A DNA stretch of 64,000 bases from Streptococcus pneumoniae (GCF_001347015.1 NZ_CFGI01000009.1:37514-101513), one strand, 5' to 3'; positions 19,431 to 28,326 are shown, numbered from the stretch's first letter. The notes: a model not told the origin generated them from the sequence alone. Made by a program: numbers and translations.

Positions 19431-21344
19431 ATGACTTATAACTTTACTGAAGAATACGATATTATTGTAATTGGTGCGGGGCACGCTGGGGTTGAGGCTT
19501 CCTTGGCTGCCAACCGTATGGGCTGTAAGGTCTTGCTTGCGACTATCAACATTGAAATGCTGGCTTTCATGCCTTGTAACCCCTCTATCGGTGGTTCTGC
19601 CAAGGGAATCGTTGTGCGTGAAGTCGATGCCCTCGGTGGTGAAATGGCTAAGACCATTGACAAGACTTACATCCAGATGAAGATGCTCAACACAGGTAAG
19701 GGTCCTGCCGTTCGTGCCCTTCGTGCGCAGGCTGACAAGGAGCTTTACTCTAAGGAAATGCGCAAGACGGTTGAAAATCAAGAAAATCTGACCCTTCGTC
19801 AAACCATGATTGATGAGATTTTGGTCGAAGATGGCAAGGTTATCGGTGTCCGTACAGCGACCCATCAAGAATATGCTGCCAAGGCTGTTATCGTGACGAC
19901 AGGAACAGCCCTCCGTGGGGAAATTATCATTGGAGACCTCAAGTACTCATCAGGGCCAAACCACAGTCTAGCTTCGATTAATCTTGCTGACAACCTCAAG
20001 GAATTGGGCCTCGAAATTGGTCGTTTCAAGACAGGAACCCCTCCACGTGTCAAGGCTTCTTCTATCAATTACGATGTGACAGAAATTCAGCCAGGAGACG
20101 AAGCGCCTAATCATTTCTCATACACTTCACGTGATGAGGATTATGTCAAAGACCAAGTGCCATGTTGGTTGACCTATACCAATGGTACCAGTCATGAGAT
20201 TATCCAAAACAACCTCCACCGTGCGCCTATGTTTACAGGTGTGGTCAAGGGAGTGGGGCCTCGTTACTGTCCGTCGATTGAAGACAAGATTGTGCGCTTT
20301 GCGGACAAGGAACGTCACCAACTCTTCCTTGAGCCAGAAGGGCGCAATACTGAGGAAGTCTATGTTCAAGGACTTTCAACCAGTCTGCCTGAGGACGTCC
20401 AGCGTGACTTGGTTCATTCCATCAAAGGTTTGGAAAATGCAGAGATGATGCGAACAGGTTATGCCATTGAGTACGATATGGTCTTGCCTCATCAGTTGCG
20501 TGCGACTCTGGAAACCAAGAAAATCTCAGGTCTTTTCACTGCTGGTCAGACAAATGGAACGTCAGGTTACGAAGAGGCAGCAGGCCAAGGGATTATCGCG
20601 GGTATCAATGCGGCTTTGAAAGTCCAAGGCAAGCCTGAGTTGATTTTGAAGCGTAGTGACGGTTATATCGGGGTGATGATTGATGACTTGGTGACCAAGG
20701 GAACCATTGAACCCTACCGTCTCTTGACCAGCCGTGCTGAATACCGTCTCATTCTTCGTCATGACAATGCTGATATGCGTTTGACTAAGATGGGACGCGA
20801 GATTGGCCTTGTGGATGATGAACGCTGGGCTCGTTTTGAAATCAAGAAAAATCAATTTGACAATGAGATGAAGCGCCTAGACAGCATCAAACTTAAGCCA
20901 GTCAAGGAAACCAATGCTAAGGTTGAGGAGATGGGCTTCAAGCCGTTGACAGATGCAGTAACAGCCAAGGAATTCCTTCGCCGTCCAGAAGTTTCTTATC
21001 AAGATGTGGTGGCCTTTATCGGACCAGCTACAGAGGACTTGGATGACAAGATTATCGAATTGATTGAAACAGAAATCAAGTACGAAGGCTATATTTCCAA
21101 AGCCATGGATCAAGTAGCCAAGATGAAACGCATGGAAGAAAAACGCATTCCAGCCAATATTGATTGGGATGATATTGATTCTATCGCGACAGAAGCCCGT
21201 CAGAAGTTCAAACTCATCAATCCAGAAACCATCGGCCAAGCCAGCCGTATTTCGGGAGTAAACCCAGCGGACATTTCTATTTTGATGGTGTATTTGGAAG
21301 GTAAAAATCGTAGTATTTCTAAAAATCAAGAAAAGAAAGCATAG
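19431..21344 (+). CDS. mnmG: tRNA uridine-5-carboxymethylaminomethyl modification enzyme MnmG (GidA)
   Basis: A 637-residue FAD enzyme that with MnmE puts cmnm5 on wobble uridine. The FAD-binding dinucleotide motif [14 protein letters not shown] is at residues 11-25, and family motifs CNPSIGG and [13 protein letters not shown] are present. The C-terminal helical domain is complete. GGAGAG ribosome site. A terminator follows at once. Confidence 0.97.
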   Translation: MTYNFTEEYDIIVIGAGHAGVEASLAANRMGCKVLLATINIEMLAFMPCNPSIGGSAKGIVVREVDALGGEMAKTIDKTYIQMKMLNTGKGPAVRALRAQADKELYSKEMRKTVENQENLTLRQTMIDEILVEDGKVIGVRTATHQEYAAKAVIVTTGTALRGEIIIGDLKYSSGPNHSLASINLADNLKELGLEIGRFKTGTPPRVKASSINYDVTEIQPGDEAPNHFSYTSRDEDYVKDQVPCWLTYTNGTSHEIIQNNLHRAPMFTGVVKGVGPRYCPSIEDKIVRFADKERHQLFLEPEGRNTEEVYVQGLSTSLPEDVQRDLVHSIKGLENAEMMRTGYAIEYDMVLPHQLRATLETKKISGLFTAGQTNGTSGYEEAAGQGIIAGINAALKVQGKPELILKRSDGYIGVMIDDLVTKGTIEPYRLLTSRAEYRLILRHDNADMRLTKMGREIGLVDDERWARFEIKKNQFDNEMKRLDSIKLKPVKETNAKVEEMGFKPLTDAVTAKEFLRRPEVSYQDVVAFIGPATEDLDDKIIELIETEIKYEGYISKAMDQVAKMKRMEEKRIPANIDWDDIDSIATEARQKFKLINPETIGQASRISGVNPADISILMVYLEGKNRSISKNQEKKA

Positions 21345-21346
21345 AG

Positions 21347-21377
21347 AAAAACAGCTCCGAAAAATCGGGGCTGTTTT
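21347..21377. terminator. bidirectional terminator between mnmG and rnjA
   Basis: AAAAACAGCTCCGA pairs with TCGGGGCTGTTTT with one G-U pair; A and T runs on both sides let it serve the two convergent operons. Confidence 0.85.
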
Positions 21378-21382
21378 ATGAT

Positions 21383-23062
21383 TTAGTCTTCATCTGGTGT
21401 GAGGATCATCGGGATGATGATCGGTTCACGTTCGGTATTTTCATAGAGGAAGGGGCGAATAGCGTTGACAATGGCACCATTGACAGATTGCACGCTAGCA
21501 TCCTTGTTTTTCAGTGCGATACGAATGGCATTGAAGAGGATACGCTGGCTTTGGCGAATCAAGTCGCCAGACTCTCTCATATAGACAAAGCCTCGGCTGA
21601 GGATGTCTGGACCAGATAGAATCATCTGCGATTTGAAGTCGACTGTTGCGACTGCCAGAACGACACCATCTTCAGATAGATCACGACGATCTTTGAGGAC
21701 AGCTGCGCCGATTTCACCGATACGATTTCCATCGACATAGATATCTTGGGCGTTGAAATGACCTGCTATACGAGCTGAGTCAGCAGTGAGGGCAAGCACA
21801 TCACCATTGCTCATGATAAAGATATTGTCCTTCTCAACACCAGTATCCACCGCTAGTCCAGCGTGGACTTTTTGCATGCGGTATTCACCGTGGACAGGCA
21901 TGAAGTATTTTGGCTTAATCAAGCGGAGCATGAGTTTTTGCTCTTGCTGACCACCGTGTCCAGATGTATGGATATTGTTAACCTTACCGTGGATAACTTC
22001 GACACCAGCTTCAGAAATGATGTTGATCAGCTTGTTGACGCTAGTAGTGTTTCCAGGGATTGGACTTGAAGAGAAGATAACTGTATCGCCGGGTTGGAGT
22101 TGTACCTGACGGTGGGTTCCGTTGGCGATACGAGAGAGGGCAGCCATCGGCTCGCCCTGACTACCTGTACAGAGAATGAGAACTTCTCCTGCAGGGTAGT
22201 CTTTGATTTCATTTGGTTCGATAAAGGTTCCTTTAGGAGCTTTGATGTAGCCAAGATCGATTCCATTGACAATGGCCTTTTCCATAGAACGACCAAAGAC
22301 CGCAATCTTGCGTCCAGTCTTAACAGCAGCTTCTGTTGCTTGTTGGAGACGGAAGATATTTGAGGCAAAGGATGCAAAGATGATACGTCCTTCGATGCCT
22401 TGGATAATCTTCATGATGGACTGGCCAACGACTTTTTCAGAGTTGGTAAAGGTTGGCACTTCCGCATTTGTCGAGTCCGAGAGAAGACAGAGAACACCTT
22501 CTTCCCCAAGGGCAGCCATACGGTGCAAGTCCGCAGGTTCTCCAACTGGAGTAAAGTCAAACTTAAAGTCACCCGTACAAACGATTTTCCCTTGAGGAGT
22601 ATGAATGACAATCCCCAAAGGCTCTGGAATAGAGTGAGTCGTTCTAAAGAAAGTTGCCTTGAGATTTTTAAAGGTCAACTCAGTGTTGTGGTTGATTTCG
22701 TAAAGTTTGGCGTTGCGCAAGAGGCCGTGTTCTTCGAGTTTCCCACGGATCAAAGCCAAGGCAAGTGGTCCAGCATAGATAGGGACATTTGCTTGCTTGA
22801 GAAGGAATGGAATCCCACCGATGTGGTCCTCGTGTCCGTGGGTAATCAAAACAGCCTTGACGCGGTCGATATTGTCCACGATGTAAGAGTAGTCAGGAAT
22901 GACATAGTCGATACCAAGCAAGTCATCTTCTGGGAATTTAATCCCAGCATCGACGATGATAATCTCATCTTGGTATTCAATCCCGTATGTGTTTTTCCCG
23001 ATTTCTCCCAGACCACCGATGGCAAAAACGCCGACTTCTTCAGGTTTAAGAGTATAGGCCAT
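21383..23062 (-). CDS. rnjA: ribonuclease J1
   Basis: A 559-residue metallo-beta-lactamase/beta-CASP ribonuclease with 5'-exo and endo activity, central to mRNA turnover. The metal motif HGHEDHIGG is at about residues 75-83, GDFKFD and the beta-CASP segments ([17 protein letters not shown]) follow. The usual partner rpoY is immediately upstream with only one base between, as in other Firmicutes. Intact and of normal length. Confidence 0.96.
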   Translation of the reverse strand: MAYTLKPEEVGVFAIGGLGEIGKNTYGIEYQDEIIIVDAGIKFPEDDLLGIDYVIPDYSYIVDNIDRVKAVLITHGHEDHIGGIPFLLKQANVPIYAGPLALALIRGKLEEHGLLRNAKLYEINHNTELTFKNLKATFFRTTHSIPEPLGIVIHTPQGKIVCTGDFKFDFTPVGEPADLHRMAALGEEGVLCLLSDSTNAEVPTFTNSEKVVGQSIMKIIQGIEGRIIFASFASNIFRLQQATEAAVKTGRKIAVFGRSMEKAIVNGIDLGYIKAPKGTFIEPNEIKDYPAGEVLILCTGSQGEPMAALSRIANGTHRQVQLQPGDTVIFSSSPIPGNTTSVNKLINIISEAGVEVIHGKVNNIHTSGHGGQQEQKLMLRLIKPKYFMPVHGEYRMQKVHAGLAVDTGVEKDNIFIMSNGDVLALTADSARIAGHFNAQDIYVDGNRIGEIGAAVLKDRRDLSEDGVVLAVATVDFKSQMILSGPDILSRGFVYMRESGDLIRQSQRILFNAIRIALKNKDASVQSVNGAIVNAIRPFLYENTEREPIIIPMILTPDED

Positions 23063-23063
23063 A

Positions 23064-23297
23064 TTAGAACTCCGTAATTTCGAAGGCGCCAGTTTCTTTT
23101 TCGTAATCTAGCAATTTGTCAGACAAGAGTTCGATATATTCGATATTGTACTCTGGGCGATTTTCTTCGACAAGTTGGCGAGCAGCGATGCGGCCCTCAA
23201 GTTCTGAGCTGGCATCGATGTCTAGGTAAAGTGCGCGTGTTGTTTCACGGCGTGGGCTACGTTCTTTTGTTTCTTGATAAAAAACTTTGTAAATCAT
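23064..23297 (-). CDS. rpoY: RNA polymerase epsilon subunit
   Basis: A 77-residue DUF1447-family protein, the small epsilon subunit that binds RNA polymerase in Firmicutes. The whole sequence ([19 protein letters not shown]...) is typical in length and content. AAAGGAAC ribosome site. It leads the rpoY-rnjA operon. Confidence 0.95.
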   Translation of the reverse strand: MIYKVFYQETKERSPRRETTRALYLDIDASSELEGRIAARQLVEENRPEYNIEYIELLSDKLLDYEKETGAFEITEF

Positions 23298-23480
23298 ATA
23301 GTTCCTTTCTATTTACAGGTCAGCTTATTCCAAACTTTTAGCAGAGATTTGCTTGATTTCATTCCATTTTGTGTCTAGATTGACCTTGATTCGTTACAAT
23401 TATTTCAATTATACCACAAAATGAAAGATTAGTAAAAGAGGGGAATGAGAAAGTCATGGGACGATTTGTTTGGTAAGCGC

Positions 23481-23509
23481 TTGCAAAAACAAAGAAAATG
23501 TGTTATATT
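23481..23509 (+). promoter_or_regulatory. promoter of the small membrane-protein gene
   Basis: TTGCAA (23481-23486), 17-nt spacer, TATATT (23504-23509). Confidence 0.65.
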
Positions 23510-23576
23510 GACAACGGAAGTAAATTTTATTGCTTGTCATAATTTCATATAGATTTTAAGTCAAGGAGGTTGCCCT

Positions 23577-23792
23577 ATGTATAACTTATTTGCTATTGCT
23601 ATCGGAGCTCGCTTGGTAGCTTTTATCATTTTTGTTGCTTGCGTTTATGCGGGGAATCTTCTATTTGCCAAACTGGAACAACGACAAACCAAGTTCTTGT
23701 GGAAGATTACCTTTGTGACTCTCTACTCGCTTTTTCTTCTCCTCGTAACCTATGTCGTTTGGTTTGTATTTTACTTTGGATTAAATGCTTAG
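23577..23792 (+). CDS. small two-span membrane protein, unknown function
   Basis: A 71-residue protein with two hydrophobic helices (about residues 5-30 and 43-68) joined by a short basic loop (KLEQRQTKFLWK). AGGAGG ribosome site, own promoter and own terminator, so it is a real monocistronic gene. I do not recognise the family. It stands between rpoY and the cib locus. Confidence 0.75.
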   Translation: MYNLFAIAIGARLVAFIIFVACVYAGNLLFAKLEQRQTKFLWKITFVTLYSLFLLLVTYVVWFVFYFGLNA

Positions 23793-23819
23793 ATGCCCTG
23801 CCTATGTTGGGGCATTTTT
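23793..23819 (+). terminator. terminator of the small membrane-protein gene
   Basis: ATGCCC pairs with GGGGCAT and is followed by TTTTTG. Its right arm is also the start of the left 25-bp direct repeat. Confidence 0.75.
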
Positions 23820-23834
23820 GTTTGGGGATAAAGA
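23810..23834 (+). repeat. left 25-bp direct repeat flanking the cib cassette
   Basis: Starts GGGCATTTTTGTTTGG and ends GGATAAAGA. An identical copy is at 24546-24570. The interval of 711 bp between copy ends holds exactly cibABC with its promoter and terminator. Confidence 0.9.
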
Positions 23835-23860
23835 GGTAGTAGATTTACGACACGAAAATT

Positions 23861-23886
23861 CCACCCCATCTATCAAGATGAGGTGG
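23861..23886 (-). terminator. terminator of cibABC
   Basis: CCACCTCATCT pairs with AGATGGGGTGG (read on the minus strand) with one G-U pair, followed by AATTTT; it lies 39 bases past the cibC stop. Confidence 0.7.
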
Positions 23887-23924
23887 TCTTTGCATTTTTC
23901 TAAAATGACATGACAATGGAATTT

Positions 23925-24122
23925 TCAGAGCTTATTATTTTTATGGGAGTCATTGTTCTGCTCAAAAATAGAGTTGAAGCATAAAAATAAAACAATACAA
24001 ACAGATAAATCGAATGGTAAAGGGATAGTAGTCATGTTTAAATCATTGAGAATGCTTAGCAAACTGTAAGAGATGAAGACAATAAAATTTATCCTTCTAA
24101 AAATGTGTTGCTTATCTAGCAT
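23925..24122 (-). CDS. cibC: CibC, immunity protein of the competence-induced bacteriocin
   Basis: A 65-residue membrane protein with two hydrophobic segments (INFIVFISYSLLSIL and LSVCIVLFLCFNSIF). It starts inside the last codons of cibB, indicating translational coupling. The position after cibB and cibA and the size match CibC of S. pneumoniae, which protects competent cells from CibAB during fratricide. Identification rests on gene order, length and my recollection of the family. Confidence 0.88.
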   Translation of the reverse strand: MLDKQHIFRRINFIVFISYSLLSILNDLNMTTIPLPFDLSVCIVLFLCFNSIFEQNNDSHKNNKL

Positions 24123-24268
24123 GATTTACCAAACTTTTTACGGAGGTCTTTTCCAATGGTATAACCTGCCATAAATAAAGCGATACCAACACCTACACCA
24201 AAGCCACCTTTGATTTCTTGCAATTCCTTATTAGAAATTTCACGATAGTTGTTCAAATCTTTCATCAT
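24116..24268 (-). CDS. cibB: CibB, competence-induced bacteriocin subunit
   Basis: A 50-residue precursor (two adjacent ATG codons; start 24268 or 24265). The double-glycine leader MMKDLNNYREISNKELQEIKGG is typical of peptides exported by C39-type ABC transporters; cleavage after GG leaves a 28-residue Gly-rich hydrophobic core with a basic tail (FGVGVGIALFMAGY). The AGGAGGAG ribosome site lies in the end of cibA. No exporter gene is local; ComAB or BlpAB would be needed. Confidence 0.9.
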   Translation of the reverse strand: MMKDLNNYREISNKELQEIKGGFGVGVGIALFMAGYTIGKDLRKKFGKSC

Positions 24269-24269
24269 A

Positions 24270-24455
24270 TTAATCTCCTCCTAAAAAATAACCAGCTGCC
24301 AAACCAGAACCTATAAGTGCTGTTCCACCTGCAATAGCTTTCCAAGATACTGCTACTCCAAAGATAACCAAGGGAGCGAGACCGCCATCAATATCTGATA
24401 ATTCATTTTCAGATAAGGATAAAAATTGATTGTCAAGAACGTCAAAATTTGTCAT
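24270..24455 (-). CDS. cibA: CibA, competence-induced bacteriocin subunit
   Basis: A 61-residue double-glycine precursor. The leader (…FLSLSENELSDIDGG) is followed by a 34-residue hydrophobic, Gly/Ala-rich core (LAPLVIFGVAVSWKAIAGG…). With CibB it forms the two-peptide bacteriocin that kills non-competent siblings. AGGAGG ribosome site and a ComX box 33 bases upstream. One base separates its stop from the cibB start. Confidence 0.92.
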   Translation of the reverse strand: MTNFDVLDNQFLSLSENELSDIDGGLAPLVIFGVAVSWKAIAGGTALIGSGLAAGYFLGGD

Positions 24456-24488
24456 TGAACTTTCCTCCTTTTTTCTTGTTCACTTTTA

Positions 24489-24496
24489 TATTCGTA
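24489..24496 (-). promoter_or_regulatory. ComX (cin) box of cibABC
   Basis: TACGAATA on the minus strand, the core of the combox recognised by the competence sigma factor SigX. It lies at the correct distance upstream of cibA and places the operon in the late competence regulon. Confidence 0.92.
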
Positions 24497-24545
24497 AAAG
24501 AAAAGGAAAAGTGAACATTTTTTTAAATTATTTTTAGTTAAGTGA

Positions 24546-24570
24546 GGGCATTTTTGTTTGGGGATAAAGA
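24546..24570 (+). repeat. right 25-bp direct repeat flanking the cib cassette
   Basis: Perfect copy of 23810-23834 in the same orientation. Here it is not part of a terminator hairpin, since the left arm ATGCCC is missing, so this copy looks like the derived one. Confidence 0.9.
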
Positions 24571-24632
24571 AAATTCCCATGTGCCAGCTTTTGTAGTATA
24601 ATAGTAAGCAGACAAAAAGATAGGAATGTGTT

Positions 24633-25316
24633 ATGAAAGTATTAGCTTTTGATACGTCTAGCAAGGCTCTTTCTCTCGCTATTTTAGAGGACAAGCAGGT
24701 TCTTGCTGAGACTACTATTAACATTAAGAAAAATCACAGTATTACCCTTATGCCTGCCATCGATTTTTTGATGGCAAGTTTGGATTGGACGTCCAAGGAT
24801 TTGGACCGAATCGTGGTGGCGGAAGGACCAGGTAGCTACACAGGTTTGCGAATTGCAGTAGCAACTGCCAAGACGCTGGCTCACACCCTGAACATCGAGT
24901 TGGTTGGTATGTCTAGCCTCTTGGCTCTGGTGCCCTACCAACAAGAAGGCTTGTTCGTTTCTTTGATGGATGCGCGTCGCAACAATGTTTACGCAGGATT
25001 TTATGAAAATGCCAAACCTGTCATGCCAGAAGCGCACTTACCCTTTGAGCGAGTGATTGAGTTAATCAAGGGTGCTAGTCAGGTTACCTTTGTCGGAGAA
25101 GTCGGCCCCTTTGTTGAGCAGATTCAAGAACATTTACCAAGGACTAATTATAAAGAAACCTTGCCAAATGCAGCCAATCTTGCTCTTTTGGCTTGGGATA
25201 AGGAAGCAGACTCCTTGCATGACTTTGTGCCGAACTACCTCAAGCGTGTCGAGGCTGAGGAAAACTGGCTCAAGAACCACACCGAGTCTGGTGAATCCTA
25301 CATTAAACGCTTATGA
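24633..25316 (+). CDS. tsaB: TsaB, tRNA threonylcarbamoyladenosine biosynthesis
   Basis: A 227-residue ASKHA-fold protein that partners TsaD in making t6A37 of ANN-decoding tRNAs. The N-terminal LAFDTSSKALSLAI and VVAEGPGSYTGLRIAVATAKTL segments are diagnostic. It overlaps rimI by four bases, and rimI overlaps tsaD, forming the classic tsaB-rimI-tsaD operon. Confidence 0.96.
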   Translation: MKVLAFDTSSKALSLAILEDKQVLAETTINIKKNHSITLMPAIDFLMASLDWTSKDLDRIVVAEGPGSYTGLRIAVATAKTLAHTLNIELVGMSSLLALVPYQQEGLFVSLMDARRNNVYAGFYENAKPVMPEAHLPFERVIELIKGASQVTFVGEVGPFVEQIQEHLPRTNYKETLPNAANLALLAWDKEADSLHDFVPNYLKRVEAEENWLKNHTESGESYIKRL

Positions 25317-25750
25317 TAGAAATCAAACGAATCCAACAGCAGCCTGACTTGGCTCAAGCCATCTACGCTGTGATGGCAGCTGTTTACCCAGTCAGTCCTT
25401 GGACGCTGGAACAAATTCAAGCAGACCTGGCTCAAGACCAGACTTGGTATGTTCTGGCTTATGATGGGGAAGAAGTGATTGGCTTTCTAGCTGTGCAGGA
25501 GAATCTTTTTGAGGCAGAAGTCCTGCAAATCGCTGTCAAACAAACTTATCAGGGTCAGGGAATTGCATCAGCCTTGTTTGCTCAATTGCCGACAGACAAG
25601 GAGATTTTCCTCGAAGTCAGAAAGTCAAATCAACGAGCGCAAGCATTTTACAAGAAAGAAAAGATGGCAGTCATCGCTGAGAGAAAGGCCTACTACCATG
25701 CCCCAGTCGAGGACGCCATCATCATGAAGAGAGAAATAGATGAAGGATAG
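25313..25750 (+). CDS. rimI: ribosomal protein S18-alanine N-acetyltransferase family (RimI)
   Basis: A 145-residue GNAT acetyltransferase. The acetyl-CoA-binding motif [13 protein letters not shown] is at about residues 79-91, followed by the conserved segment [10 protein letters not shown]. Placement between tsaB and tsaD is the usual one for RimI. Start and stop overlap both neighbours. Confidence 0.92.
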   Translation: MIEIKRIQQQPDLAQAIYAVMAAVYPVSPWTLEQIQADLAQDQTWYVLAYDGEEVIGFLAVQENLFEAEVLQIAVKQTYQGQGIASALFAQLPTDKEIFLEVRKSNQRAQAFYKKEKMAVIAERKAYYHAPVEDAIIMKREIDEG

Positions 25751-26750
25751 ATATATTTTAGCATTTGAGACATCCTGTGATGAGACCAGTGTCGCCGTCT
25801 TGAAAAATGACGATGAGCTCTTGTCCAATGTCATTGCCAGTCAAATTGAGAGTCACAAACGTTTTGGGGGCGTAGTGCCAGAAGTAGCCAGTCGTCACCA
25901 TGTCGAGGTCATTACAGCCTGTATCGAGGAGGCTCTGGCAGAAGCAGGGATTACCGAAGAGGATGTGACAGCTGTGGCTGTTACCTATGGACCAGGCTTG
26001 GTCGGAGCCTTGCTAGTTGGTTTGTCAGCTGCCAAGGCTTTTGCTTGGGCTCATGGACTTCCGCTGATTCCTGTTAATCACATGGCTGGCCACCTCATGG
26101 CCGCTCAGAGTGTGGAGCCTTTGGAGTTTCCCTTGCTAGCCCTCTTGGTTAGCGGTGGTCACACAGAGTTGGTTTATGTTTCGGAGGCTGGTGATTACAA
26201 GATTGTTGGGGAAACGCGAGATGACGCGGTTGGTGAGGCCTATGATAAGGTTGGCCGTGTCATGGGCTTGACCTATCCTGCCGGTCGTGAGATTGACGAG
26301 CTAGCTCATCAGGGACAGGATATTTATGATTTTCCTCGTGCCATGATTAAGGAAGATAATCTGGAGTTTTCATTCTCAGGTTTGAAATCGGCCTTTATCA
26401 ATCTTCACCACAATGCCGAGCAAAAGGGAGAAAGCTTGTCCACAGAGGATTTGTGTGCTTCCTTCCAAGCAGCTGTCTTGGATATTCTCATGGCTAAAAC
26501 CAAGAAGGCTTTGGAGAAATACCCTGTTAAAACCCTAGTCGTGGCAGGTGGCGTGGCTGCTAATAAAGGCCTCAGAGAACGCCTAGCAGCCGAAATCACA
26601 GATGTCAAGGTTATCATCCCACCTCTGCGCCTCTGCGGAGACAATGCAGGTATGATTGCCTATGCCAGCATCAGCGAGTGGAACAAAGAAAACTTTGCAA
26701 ACTTGGACCTCAATGCCAAACCAAGTCTTACTTTTGATACGATGGAATAA
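25740..26750 (+). CDS. tsaD: TsaD, tRNA N6-adenosine threonylcarbamoyltransferase
   Basis: A 336-residue catalytic subunit that transfers threonylcarbamoyl to A37 of tRNA. The metal-binding NHMAGHLMA (two His) is at about residue 108, [11 protein letters not shown] and SGGHTEL nucleotide segments are present. Intact. Its last 50 bases occur again in degenerate form at 31147-31196, so the accessory insert begins right at its end. Confidence 0.97.
   Translation: MKDRYILAFETSCDETSVAVLKNDDELLSNVIASQIESHKRFGGVVPEVASRHHVEVITACIEEALAEAGITEEDVTAVAVTYGPGLVGALLVGLSAAKAFAWAHGLPLIPVNHMAGHLMAAQSVEPLEFPLLALLVSGGHTELVYVSEAGDYKIVGETRDDAVGEAYDKVGRVMGLTYPAGREIDELAHQGQDIYDFPRAMIKEDNLEFSFSGLKSAFINLHHNAEQKGESLSTEDLCASFQAAVLDILMAKTKKALEKYPVKTLVVAGGVAANKGLRERLAAEITDVKVIIPPLRLCGDNAGMIAYASISEWNKENFANLDLNAKPSLTFDTME
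26701..26750 (+). repeat. tsaD 3' end, left copy of an imperfect 50-bp direct repeat
   Basis: Matches 31147-31196 at 44 of 50 positions by eye. Encodes the functional C-terminus [14 protein letters not shown] of tsaD. Confidence 0.85.
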
Positions 26751-26751
26751 A

Positions 26752-26782
26752 GAGTCAGCTTAAGGCTGGCTTTTTTGCTCTC
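26752..26782 (+). terminator. terminator of tsaB-rimI-tsaD
   Basis: AGTCAGC pairs with GCTGGCT (one G-U pair), followed by TTTTTT. Confidence 0.8.
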
Positions 26783-26799
26783 TTAAATGTCAGAATATT

Positions 26800-26829
26800 T
26801 TGACAAAACTATAAAAATAATGATATAAT
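26800..26829 (+). promoter_or_regulatory. rgg promoter
   Basis: TTGACA (26800-26805), 18-nt spacer, TATAAT (26824-26829): a strong sigma-A promoter, so the regulator should be made constitutively. Confidence 0.75.
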
Positions 26830-26853
26830 ATGCAAAAGCTAGGAGGTGGCAAG

Positions 26854-27717
26854 ATGATTGAGAGAATGGAATTGGGGGAATTTTACAAGGAATTGCGCTT
26901 GGCGAGAAAGCTCAAGCAGTCAGATGTGGCTTGTGCTGGACTAACAGCTTCTCAGTTGTCCAAGTTTGAACTAGGGCAGTCTATGTTGTCTGCAGATAAG
27001 CTCATATTAGCCATCCAAGGAATCAATATGAATTTTGATGAGTTTGGGCACAAGCTCAACAACTATCAAGAATCTCCACATATGCAGATTGGTAGGAGGG
27101 TTGTGGATCGCTTTGCTCATCAAGATATAGCTGGCTTAGAGCAACTGTTGGAGGAAGTCGAGCAAGGACAGATGGCAGAGACCTATCGTTGTTTGAATGC
27201 CATTGTGATTAAAAATGCTATTCATTCCTTAAATAAGAGCTATCTGCTAACAGAGGAGGATAGGGAGTTTTTGACTACTTATCTCTATGCTATTGAGTCT
27301 TGGACCTGGTTTGAACTCTATCTTTTTTGCAATACCATGCCCTTCCTAAGCAATCAAGATCTGATTTTTTTATCAACCTCTTTGCTTGAAAAATCCAAAG
27401 AATTTAAAGAGTTAGTACACAATCGATTGTATATGAAGCAAGGACTATTAAATATCTTATCAGAGCTCATGGAGCGCAAGCTTTTCTCCTATATCCCAAT
27501 CTTTGAAGCAGAGCTGGAGAGTATGCTCCGTCCATACGATGTTTTTGAGAAATTATCGTGGCAATTTTTAAAGAAAATGAGTATATTTCTTCAAACCAAA
27601 GGAAGTAATCAAAAAGAGATTGAACACTTTATCCAATCTCTGCAAGTATTAGAAAATTCACAATTAACAGCCCTCTTCGAATTGCGTTTTCAGCAATACA
27701 AAGAACTTATCGATTGA
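26854..27717 (+). CDS. Rgg/MutR-family quorum-sensing regulator
   Basis: A 287-residue regulator of standard Rgg length. N-terminal XRE-type helix-turn-helix (LGEFYKELRLARKLKQSDVACAGLTASQLSKFE, shown in part: residues about 7-40) and a C-terminal all-helical repeat domain that binds a short hydrophobic peptide. ATG 26854 is chosen over 26830 because AGGAGG lies between them. A convergent shp gene overlaps its 3' end by 3 codons, the topology of several Rgg/SHP pairs. It probably controls both its pheromone and the peptide gene-ThiF-MFS unit to the right. Not obviously one of the named pneumococcal Rggs. Confidence 0.9.
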   Translation: MIERMELGEFYKELRLARKLKQSDVACAGLTASQLSKFELGQSMLSADKLILAIQGINMNFDEFGHKLNNYQESPHMQIGRRVVDRFAHQDIAGLEQLLEEVEQGQMAETYRCLNAIVIKNAIHSLNKSYLLTEEDREFLTTYLYAIESWTWFELYLFCNTMPFLSNQDLIFLSTSLLEKSKEFKELVHNRLYMKQGLLNILSELMERKLFSYIPIFEAELESMLRPYDVFEKLSWQFLKKMSIFLQTKGSNQKEIEHFIQSLQVLENSQLTALFELRFQQYKELID

Positions 27718-27790
27718 TTAGAAACGGGAAGACGATAACCCACTCCGAAATAAGCAGGAGTATCAGTTGGATTTTTCTTTTCTTCATCAT
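27707..27790 (-). CDS. shp: SHP-type short hydrophobic pheromone precursor
   Basis: A 27-codon gene, too short for routine calling. The product starts MMKKRKIQLILLLIS and ends EWVIVFPFLINR: positively charged start, hydrophobic body, then Glu beginning the presumed mature peptide, exactly the SHP pattern (precursor cut by Eep, exported by PptAB, re-imported by Ami). GGAGGG ribosome site at 27796-27801 (read on the minus strand) and an extended -10 TGGTATAAT. It overlaps the rgg end convergently. The C-terminus resembles the SHP144 peptide as I remember it. Confidence 0.88.
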   Translation of the reverse strand: MMKKRKIQLILLLISEWVIVFPFLINR

Positions 27791-27818
27791 TATATCCCTC
27801 CTTGTTAGTAATAACTTT

Positions 27819-27928
27819 ATTATACCAGTGAAATAATCAAATCCACTAAAATCGCAAATCAGAAATTTCTATAAGAAAAAATATCAAATATGCGATTTTC
27901 TCAAATACGCCAATTTTCGTGTTATAGT
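27819..27928. promoter_or_regulatory. divergent promoter region with Rgg-type inverted repeat
   Basis: Two extended -10 boxes face away from each other: TGGTATAAT on the minus strand (hexamer at 27819-27824, for shp) and TGTTATAGT on the plus strand (hexamer 27923-27928, for the 16-codon gene). Neither has a good -35. Between them AAAATCGCA (27848-27856) and TGCGATTTT (27891-27899) form a 9-bp inverted repeat. This fits one activator serving both promoters. Confidence 0.65.
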
Positions 27929-28003
27929 GTTCTTGTAAAGTACTTGAAGCAAATCCTAGGTCGCATAAGTGGTTTACAAAGAAAAATAATTGGAGGAGAA
28001 ACA

Positions 28004-28054
28004 ATGTCTGCTGTACCATATTCATTTCAAGGGCATCGTTTAGGTGGCCGTTAG
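28004..28054 (+). CDS. 16-residue peptide gene, candidate precursor of the ThiF enzyme
   Basis: Encodes MSAVPYSFQGHRLGGR after a strong TTGGAGGAGAA ribosome site. It is the first gene of the unit behind the regulated promoter, followed by a 380-nt untranslated stretch with a terminator-like hairpin and then the adenylating enzyme. This matches the mccA-hairpin-mccB plan of microcin C operons. Unlike microcin C peptides it does not end in Asn; it ends RLGG-Arg, similar to the Gly-Gly tails activated by other E1/ThiF enzymes. The alternative is a leader peptide controlling attenuation. Confidence 0.65.
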   Translation: MSAVPYSFQGHRLGGR

Positions 28055-28326
28055 TTAAATAATAGCAATCTATAGGATAGAAAAGATAAACTTTGGATTA
28101 GATATAGTGGATTGAAATCAAGATAAACATATACGACAAAAATTCTAATTAATATATATTTTGCTGCAAATGCAACGGATATTATACAAAAAATCTTAAA
28201 TCTTAATAATTGTGAAGAATGATGATATTCATAATGTTTAAAAGTTAATATCTGCATGCTATTAAGATTTTAACTGAATTTTAGAAGTCGATAAGTTTTT
28301 TGTATTTTAATTTATTATATGGATAG
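28055..28326 (+). other. noncoding stretch after the 16-codon gene
   Basis: AT-rich, about 270 bases. Only trivially short ORFs without convincing ribosome sites. It ends in the two consecutive hairpins described next. Confidence 0.5.

Noticed and set aside
19374-19868. 164-residue minus-strand frame across the nudix-mnmG junction
   Set aside because: Antisense to mnmG with no ribosome site or recognisable protein.
22400-23077. 225-residue open frame on the plus strand
   Set aside because: It is the antisense shadow of rnjA, which has all RNase J motifs; no ribosome site of its own.
28186-28250. 8- and 9-codon ORFs (such as MMIFIMFKS) considered as alternative precursors for the ThiF enzyme
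   Set aside because: No convincing ribosome site and no similarity to known adenylated peptides; the 16-codon gene has much stronger signals.
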